Shown here piece after piece: positions 1 to 5,663 of a stretch of DNA of 5,663 nucleotides (position 1 is its first letter; each line of letters opens with the position of its first letter). Position numbers and translations under genes: made by a program. Where the stretch lies: NCBI GenBank assembly GCA_021783895.1, contig JAJXTJ010000099.1:1-5663 (forward strand), written 5' to 3'. This DNA is from Pseudomonadota bacterium. Its GTDB lineage: Bacteria; Pseudomonadota; Gammaproteobacteria; Burkholderiales; Sulfuricellaceae. The notes under the pieces were generated by a model. It worked only from the letters and a program-made list of their open reading frames with translations. It was not told the origin of the DNA and ran no database searches.

Positions 1-527
<527 letters not shown>

Positions 528-974
528 TTACTCATAGTGGGTGATCAAATCCAGGGGGTAACGTTTACCCGCAAGATAGTCTTCCACGCAGCGCAGGATC
601 AGCGGGCTGCGGTGGCGCGCTTGCGTGGCGCGAAGCTCGTCCAGCGTCATCCAGACGGCGCGCACAATGCCCTTGTCCAGCGCGCGTTCCGGGTGATGGG
701 CGAGGATGCTGCCACCGAAGGCGAAACGCAGATAGGTGGTGTTGGATGCGGTGGAATGCCAGCGGTAGACGCCGATCAGGTATTCCGGCGCGAATTCATA
801 GGCCGATTCTTCCAATGCTTCACGTACTGCGCCAGCAGGCAAGGTCTCGTTCGGTTCCCAGTGCCCGGCAGGCTGGTTGAACAACAGGCCATGCGGAGTA
901 TGTTCTTCCACCAGTAAGAACTTGCCATCCAGTTCGAGGACGGCGGCGACGGTGGCATGTGGTTTCCAGATCAT
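528..974 (-). CDS. nudJ: Nudix hydrolase, NudJ-type phosphatase
   Basis: This 148-residue protein is a small cytoplasmic Nudix hydrolase. It matches NudJ (formerly YmfB), which in E. coli removes phosphates from nucleoside tri- and diphosphates and from hydroxymethylpyrimidine pyrophosphate. The N-terminus MIWKPHATVAAV and the stretches FNQPAGHWEPNETL (32-45) and LAGKRYPLDLI (134-144) are typical of NudJ. The Nudix box spans residues 37-59, with G37, E43, R51, E52, E55 and E56 in register; these form the metal-binding helix. The glycine expected at box position 22 is alanine (A58). Length fits the family (about 150). The ATG at 974 matches the family start, but no Shine-Dalgarno precedes it, only a run of six C. 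It sits about 20 nt past a strong terminator and upstream of mnmA, a conserved pairing. Exact substrates cannot be read from the sequence. Confidence 0.9.
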   Translation of the reverse strand: MIWKPHATVAAVLELDGKFLLVEEHTPHGLLFNQPAGHWEPNETLPAGAVREALEESAYEFAPEYLIGVYRWHSTASNTTYLRFAFGGSILAHHPERALDKGIVRAVWMTLDELRATQARHRSPLILRCVEDYLAGKRYPLDLITHYE

Positions 975-980
975 GGGGGG

Positions 981-986
981 ATTTTA
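981..986 (-). promoter_or_regulatory. Candidate -10 box for nudJ
   Basis: On the minus strand TAAAAT (5 of 6 matches to TATAAT) is followed by CCCCCC and then the nudJ ATG, so a start 7 nt downstream would fall on the A of the start codon. A weak -35 (GTGACC, 1006-1011, 4 of 6) lies inside the terminator hairpin at a long 19-nt spacing. A promoter seems needed here because the terminator separates nudJ from upstream transcription, but the match is weak. Confidence 0.3.
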
Positions 987-994
987 AACGAAAT

Positions 995-1023
995 AAAAAA
1001 GGCAGGGTCACCCCTGCCTTTTT
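995..1023 (-). terminator. Rho-independent terminator after the Ala/Lys-rich gene (bidirectional form)
   Basis: GGCAGGG (1001-1007) pairs perfectly with CCCTGCC (1012-1018) around a TCAC loop. Six A precede the stem and five T follow it, so the hairpin has a U-tract on either strand. On the minus strand it begins 15 nt after the stop codon of the Ala/Lys-rich gene and ends about 20 nt before the nudJ start. It therefore most likely ends the upstream transcript and insulates nudJ. Confidence 0.9.
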
Positions 1024-1037
1024 GGAATGAAGCCAGA

Positions 1038-1253
1038 TTACTTGGCAGCTGCGTCAGCGGCCTTGGCTTTCTTGGACTTCTTTGCTTTTTTTGCCTTTGC
1101 CTTGTGTGCTTTCTTGGCTGGCTTTGCTTCTTCCTTGGCGGCAGGAGCGGCGGCAGCAGCAGGAGCGGCGGCAGGGGCAGCAGCGTCAGCAGCAACGGCG
1201 GAGAAAGAAACCAGAGCGAATACGGCAGCGATCAGAGTGGACATCAGTTTCAT
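1038..1253 (-). CDS. Small exported Ala/Lys-rich protein of unknown function
   Basis: I do not recognise a named family for this 71-residue protein. It opens with a convincing Sec signal peptide: MKLMSTLIAA, a hydrophobic core to about residue 18, then AVAA, giving cleavage after residue 21 or 22. The predicted mature part is an Ala/Pro stretch (23-39) followed by a strongly basic Ala/Lys tail (40-71, 14 lysines, repeated AKKA-like units). There is no cysteine and no sign of a folded domain. The composition resembles histone H1-like tails and the acid-shock protein Asr, but that may be only low complexity. The start at 1253 is chosen because GGAG lies 6 nt upstream and a signal peptide begins there; a longer frame from 1394 would run through the tRNA gene and is rejected. 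A strong terminator follows directly, so the gene is probably expressed as a short transcript. Export to the periplasm is inferred. Confidence 0.75.
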   Translation of the reverse strand: MKLMSTLIAAVFALVSFSAVAADAAAPAAAPAAAAAPAAKEEAKPAKKAHKAKAKKAKKSKKAKAADAAAK

Positions 1254-1274
1254 TTGAGGCTCCATGAGTAGTTG

Positions 1275-1300
1275 ATAAACGTTTATGACACTACTGTGTC
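1275..1300. promoter_or_regulatory. Palindrome and small inverted repeat upstream of the Ala/Lys-rich gene
   Basis: ATAAACGTTTAT (1275-1286) is a perfect 12-bp palindrome lying 21 bp upstream of the ATG. Directly next to it is GACAC-TACT-GTGTC (1287-1300), a perfect 5-bp stem with a 4-nt loop. They could be an operator or leader RNA structure for the small exported protein. No confident sigma-70 promoter was found between the tRNA 3' end and this gene, so the transcript start is unknown and the role is inference. Confidence 0.3.
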
Positions 1301-1350
1301 GGAACCTATAACGCGGCTGGTTATCGTCGCGTTGACACAAATGCTGAATT

Positions 1351-1437
1351 TGGTGCCGGGGGGGGGACTCGAACCCCCACGCCCTCTCAGGCACCGGATT
1401 TTGAGTCCGGCACGTCTACCAGTTCCATCACCCCGGC
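1351..1437 (-). tRNA. tRNA-Leu (anticodon CAA)
   Basis: The minus strand folds into a complete class II (long variable arm) tRNA of 87 nt with encoded CCA. The acceptor stem GCCGGGG pairs with CCCCGGC, followed by discriminator A and CCA. The D-loop carries CTGGTAGA, the anticodon stem CCGGA/TCCGG encloses the loop CTCAAAA with anticodon CAA (reads UUG), and the T-arm is GGGGG-TTCGAGT-CCCCC. The variable arm has the GCC/GGC stem expected of tRNA-Leu. The T stem and acceptor together create a run of nine G on the plus strand (1358-1366). The D-stem has an A-U and a U-G pair, which is slightly weak but acceptable. No clear terminator follows before the Ala/Lys-rich gene. Its likely promoter is at 1601-1629, about 160 bp upstream. 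Confidence 0.96.
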
Positions 1438-1440
1438 AAA

Positions 1441-1587
1441 GGTGGATTCCCGTGCGGCACCGGATTCCGGCTGCGGCCACCGCCATGCGGTTTAACCTGC
1501 TGGGCAAGTCAGCCTGCGCAGACATGTCTCCAGAAGGAGACATGGTGAAGCCCGGCATACTGTCCGCCAGCCACATCACCCCGGCAA
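1441..1587 (-). pseudogene. Degenerate tRNA-Leu-like relic in the leader of tRNA-Leu
   Basis: Read on the minus strand from 1587, TTGCCGGGGTGATG is identical over 14 nt to the intact tRNA's 5' end with its two preceding bases (1439-1426). Similarity then continues loosely through a D-arm-like segment (CTGG conserved, then GGAC for AGAC) and GCCGGGCTTC against GCCGGACTCA. Further on, GCCGGAATCCGGTGCC (1471-1456) equals the tRNA anticodon arm with 6 nt including the anticodon removed. No T-arm, 3' acceptor strand or CCA follows, so this cannot be a working tRNA. The order of the pieces matches a second tRNA-Leu copy that decayed and gained about 70 bp in its middle. The identities are directly visible; the history is inferred. 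Confidence 0.5.
1523..1544. other. Perfect 9-bp inverted repeat (hairpin)
   Basis: CATGTCTCC (1523-1531) and GGAGACATG (1536-1544) are exact reverse complements around the 4-nt loop AGAA. No T-run follows on either strand, so it is not a standard terminator. It lies inside the tRNA-Leu-like relic and would be in the leader RNA of the tRNA transcript. It could be an RNA-processing structure or a protein-binding site; the sequence does not decide. Confidence 0.6.
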
Positions 1588-1600
1588 GGGAAGGGCGCGA

Positions 1601-1629
1601 ATTATCCATGAAACGCCCCCCCTCATCAA
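1601..1629 (-). promoter_or_regulatory. Probable sigma-70 promoter for tRNA-Leu
   Basis: On the minus strand, TTGATG (1629-1624, 4 of 6 to TTGACA), a 17-nt spacer and GATAAT (1606-1601, 5 of 6) form a good promoter. The bases just after the -10 are GC-rich (TCGCGCCC), like the discriminator of stringently controlled stable-RNA promoters. A start near 1594 would lie about 9 nt before the tRNA-like relic and about 157 nt before the intact tRNA. Confidence 0.5.
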
Positions 1630-1636
1630 CTACAAT
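1608..1636 (+). promoter_or_regulatory. Probable sigma-70 promoter for queA-tgt
   Basis: ATGAAA (1608-1613, 4 of 6 to TTGACA), a 17-nt spacer and TACAAT (1631-1636, 5 of 6 to TATAAT) precede queA. The expected start is near 1643, leaving a leader of about 27 nt before the ATG at 1670. It overlaps the opposite-strand tRNA promoter almost completely, so both cannot be occupied by polymerase at once. Confidence 0.45.
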
Positions 1637-1669
1637 GCGCGTTTTTCTTCCGGCATCCAGTGGATTTCC

Positions 1670-3789
<2,120 letters not shown>

Positions 3790-3816
3790 CTCTCCTGCGC
3801 TTGGCGGGTGCGTAGC

Positions 3817-3844
3817 AAGACAGTCATGTCTTCCGTGATAGAAT
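3817..3844 (+). promoter_or_regulatory. Probable promoter for yajC-secD
   Basis: AAGACA (3817-3822, 4 of 6 to TTGACA), a 16-nt spacer and TAGAAT (3839-3844, 5 of 6 to TATAAT) lie in the 99-bp tgt-yajC gap. The predicted start near 3851 leaves a leader of about 38 nt. No clear terminator follows tgt, so read-through from queA-tgt is also possible. Confidence 0.4.
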
Positions 3845-3888
3845 GCCCGCCTTTGATTTTTGAACCCTATTTTTCGACAGGAGTGGTT

Positions 3889-4233
3889 ATGATTTCTATC
3901 AGCGAGATGTTCATCAGCAACGCTTATGCGGACGGCGCAGCGGCGGCCCCGCAAGGCGGGGACCTCATGCAGTTCCTGCCTCTGGTCGCCCTGCTGGCCG
4001 TTTTCTATTTCCTCATCCTGCGTCCGCAGCAAAAGCGCGTCAAAGAGCAAAAGGCCATGATAGAGGCGTTGCAGAAGGGGGATGAAGTCGCCACCGTCGG
4101 CGGCGTGCTCGGGAAAGTCGTCAAGGTCGGCGAAGACAACGTGGCGATCGAGATCGCCGATAACGTCGTGGTCCAGGTGCAGAAAGCGGCAGTGCAGAAC
4201 GTCCTGCCCAAGGGTACGATCAAGTCGATCTGA
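3889..4233 (+). CDS. yajC: Sec translocon accessory protein YajC
   Basis: YajC is a small inner-membrane protein that associates with SecD and SecF and, through them, with SecYEG and YidC. This 114-residue copy (family about 110) has a short Ala/Gly-rich N-terminus, one membrane helix at about 27-45 (LMQFLPLVALLAVFYF), directly followed by the signature RPQQKRVKEQ (45-54), then a cytoplasmic domain with GDEVATVGGV (64-73) and alternating beta-strand-like sequence to the end. The start at 3889 is favoured over an in-frame ATG at 3808 because AGGAG (3879-3883) sits 5 nt before it and the extra 27 residues match nothing in the family. secD follows after 35 bp on the same strand, as in most proteobacteria. 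Its precise role is mild: E. coli mutants have little phenotype. Confidence 0.96.
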   Translation: MISISEMFISNAYADGAAAAPQGGDLMQFLPLVALLAVFYFLILRPQQKRVKEQKAMIEALQKGDEVATVGGVLGKVVKVGEDNVAIEIADNVVVQVQKAAVQNVLPKGTIKSI

Positions 4234-4268
4234 ATCATTTCAACCATGCCGCAAATCAAGGTGTCGCA

Positions 4269-5663
4269 ATGAACCGCTATCCGCTGTGGAAGAACCTGCT
4301 GGTATTGGCCGTACTGATGCTGGGCCTGGTGTATGCCTTGCCCAATCTGTATGGCGAAGCGCCGGCGGTGCAAGTGCTGCCGTTGCGTTCCAATCTGAAG
4401 GCTGACGCGGCCCTGATGGCGCGGGTGGAAACGGCGCTGAAGACGGCGCAATTGAATCCGCAAGCGATGTCGCTGGACGCCACCAGCGTCAAGGCGCGCT
4501 TCAACGACACTGATACTCAGATCAAGGCGAAAGATCTCCTGCATGCCCAGCTTGGCGACGACTATATGGTGGCGCTCAACCTGCTGGCACGCTCGCCGCA
4601 ATGGCTGGCCGACCTGAATGCCTTGCCGATGTACCTCGGTCTGGACTTGCGCGGGGGGGTGCACTTTCTGCTGCAGATCGACATGAGGGCGGCGCTGGAC
4701 AAAGCGCTGGAATCGGCCTCCAGCGATATTCGCAGCACTTTGCGTGAGGCGAACATTCCTTATTCGGGCGTCACCCGCGATGCCGGTTCGATCACCACCC
4801 GATTCCGCGATGCAGGAGCGCGCGGCAAAGGCGAGGATGAACTCAAGCAGCATTTCGGCGGGCTGGAATTCAGCGCACGCGAGGAAGGCGGCGAATACCT
4901 GCTGCTCGCTCATCTCAAACAGCAAGAGCAGATTCGGATACAGGAGTCGGCCGTGCAGCAGAACCTGGTGACATTGCGCAACCGCGTGAATGAACTGGGT
5001 GTGGCCGAGCCGGTGATCCAGCAACAAGGAGCCGACCGCATCGTGGTGCAGTTGCCGGGCGTGCAGGATACCGCGCGCGCCAAGGATATCCTGGGGCGTA
5101 CCGCCACGCTGGAAGTGCGTCTGGTGGATGACGAGCACCATTATGCCGAGGGCGGGATCATTCCATTCGGCACCGAGGTCTTCAAGGATCGCGACGGCAC
5201 CCCGCTGCTGGTGAAGAAATCCGTGATCCTGACCGGCGAGCGCATCAACGATGCTCAACCCGGTTTTGACAGCCGCAGCAACGAACCTGCCGTGCATATC
5301 AATCTGGATGCGGTCGGTGCGCGCAAGTTCAAGGAAGCGACGCGCGAGAACGTGGGCAAGCGCATGGCCATCATCCTGTTCGAGAAGGGGAAGGGTGAGA
5401 TCGTCACTGCGCCGGTGATCCGCGAAGAGATCGGCGGCGGCCGTGTGCAGATCAGCGGCAAGATGAACACCGAGGAGGCGAAGGATACTTCGTTGCTGCT
5501 GCGTGCCGGTGCGCTGGCCGCGCCGATGGAGATCGTCGAGGAGCGTACCGTCGGCCCGAGCCTGGGGGCGGACAATATCAAACGCGGTTTCGATTCCACC
5601 AAGATCGGTTTCATCGCCATCGCCGCATTCATGATCGTCTATTACCTGATGTTCGGTACGGTG
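4269..5663 (+). CDS. secD: Protein translocase subunit SecD (C-terminus cut by the window edge)
   Basis: SecD, with SecF, is an inner-membrane RND-type machine that uses the proton gradient to pull exported proteins through SecYEG on the periplasmic side. The frame is open from the ATG at 4269 to the last base, 465 codons; the full protein in this group is about 610-620 residues, so about 150 are missing. Visible parts are the first membrane helix (about 7-27), the SecD signature MYLGLDLRGGVHFLLQID (121-138), the periplasmic P1 region with LRNRVNELGVAEP (236-248) and GADRIVVQLPGVQD (254-267), AVHINLDAVGARKF (341-354), LLRAGALAAPMEIVEERTVG (410-429), SLGADNIKRG (431-440), and the start of the second helix (about 446-463). 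A modest Shine-Dalgarno (AAGG) lies 7 nt upstream. It follows yajC by 35 bp, and secF is expected beyond the edge. Residues 180-220 are the least familiar part. Confidence 0.97.
   Translation, partial: MNRYPLWKNLLVLAVLMLGLVYALPNLYGEAPAVQVLPLRSNLKADAALMARVETALKTAQLNPQAMSLDATSVKARFNDTDTQIKAKDLLHAQLGDDYMVALNLLARSPQWLADLNALPMYLGLDLRGGVHFLLQIDMRAALDKALESASSDIRSTLREANIPYSGVTRDAGSITTRFRDAGARGKGEDELKQHFGGLEFSAREEGGEYLLLAHLKQQEQIRIQESAVQQNLVTLRNRVNELGVAEPVIQQQGADRIVVQLPGVQDTARAKDILGRTATLEVRLVDDEHHYAEGGIIPFGTEVFKDRDGTPLLVKKSVILTGERINDAQPGFDSRSNEPAVHINLDAVGARKFKEATRENVGKRMAIILFEKGKGEIVTAPVIREEIGGGRVQISGKMNTEEAKDTSLLLRAGALAAPMEIVEERTVGPSLGADNIKRGFDSTKIGFIAIAAFMIVYYLMFGTV

Noticed and set aside
1254..1394. 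An N-terminal extension of the Ala/Lys-rich gene starting at 1394
   Set aside because: The extension is translated from tRNA-Leu sequence and would bury the signal peptide; the ATG at 1253 has a proper Shine-Dalgarno.
1426..1587. Direct repeats at a tRNA gene taken as att sites of an integrated element
   Set aside because: The repeat is of the tRNA 5' end, not the 3' end that integrases normally duplicate. Only 148 bp separate the copies, with no integrase or cargo.
4005..5297. A 430-residue open frame on the minus strand, antisense to yajC and secD
   Set aside because: The plus strand encodes textbook YajC and SecD here, and the antisense product shows no domain or plausible start signal.

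Overview
The window looks like ordinary core chromosome of a moderately GC-rich betaproteobacterium. The Nitrosomonadales/Gallionellaceae area is my guess, inferred from gene order and protein style and not proven. It divides into two divergent gene blocks around a short tRNA region.

The left block (1 to about 1437) reads on the minus strand. From its upstream end it holds tRNA-Leu(CAA), a small exported Ala/Lys-rich protein, a strong hairpin terminator, a NudJ-type Nudix hydrolase, and the N-terminal 139 residues of the tRNA 2-thiouridylase MnmA, which runs off the left edge. The 108-bp nudJ-mnmA gap holds the two halves of a widespread-looking GC-rich intergenic palindrome, separated by about 60 bp.

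The right block (1670 to 5663) reads on the plus strand and is the classic queA-tgt-yajC-secD order. QueA and Tgt make the queuosine modification of tRNA. YajC and SecD belong to the holo-translocon for protein export. queA and tgt overlap by 4 bp. yajC has a good Shine-Dalgarno and probably its own promoter. secD is cut off by the right edge after 465 codons, about three quarters of a normal SecD.

The least explained stretch is 1438-1669. It appears to hold overlapping divergent promoters, one for queA and one for the tRNA. Just downstream of the tRNA promoter lies a degenerate copy of the 5' half of the neighbouring tRNA-Leu, then a perfect 9-bp hairpin, then a copy of the tRNA's anticodon arm lacking 6 nt. 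I read this as the relic of a second tRNA-Leu, now serving as leader sequence. I see no CRISPR array, insertion sequence, defence locus or wholly new system here.
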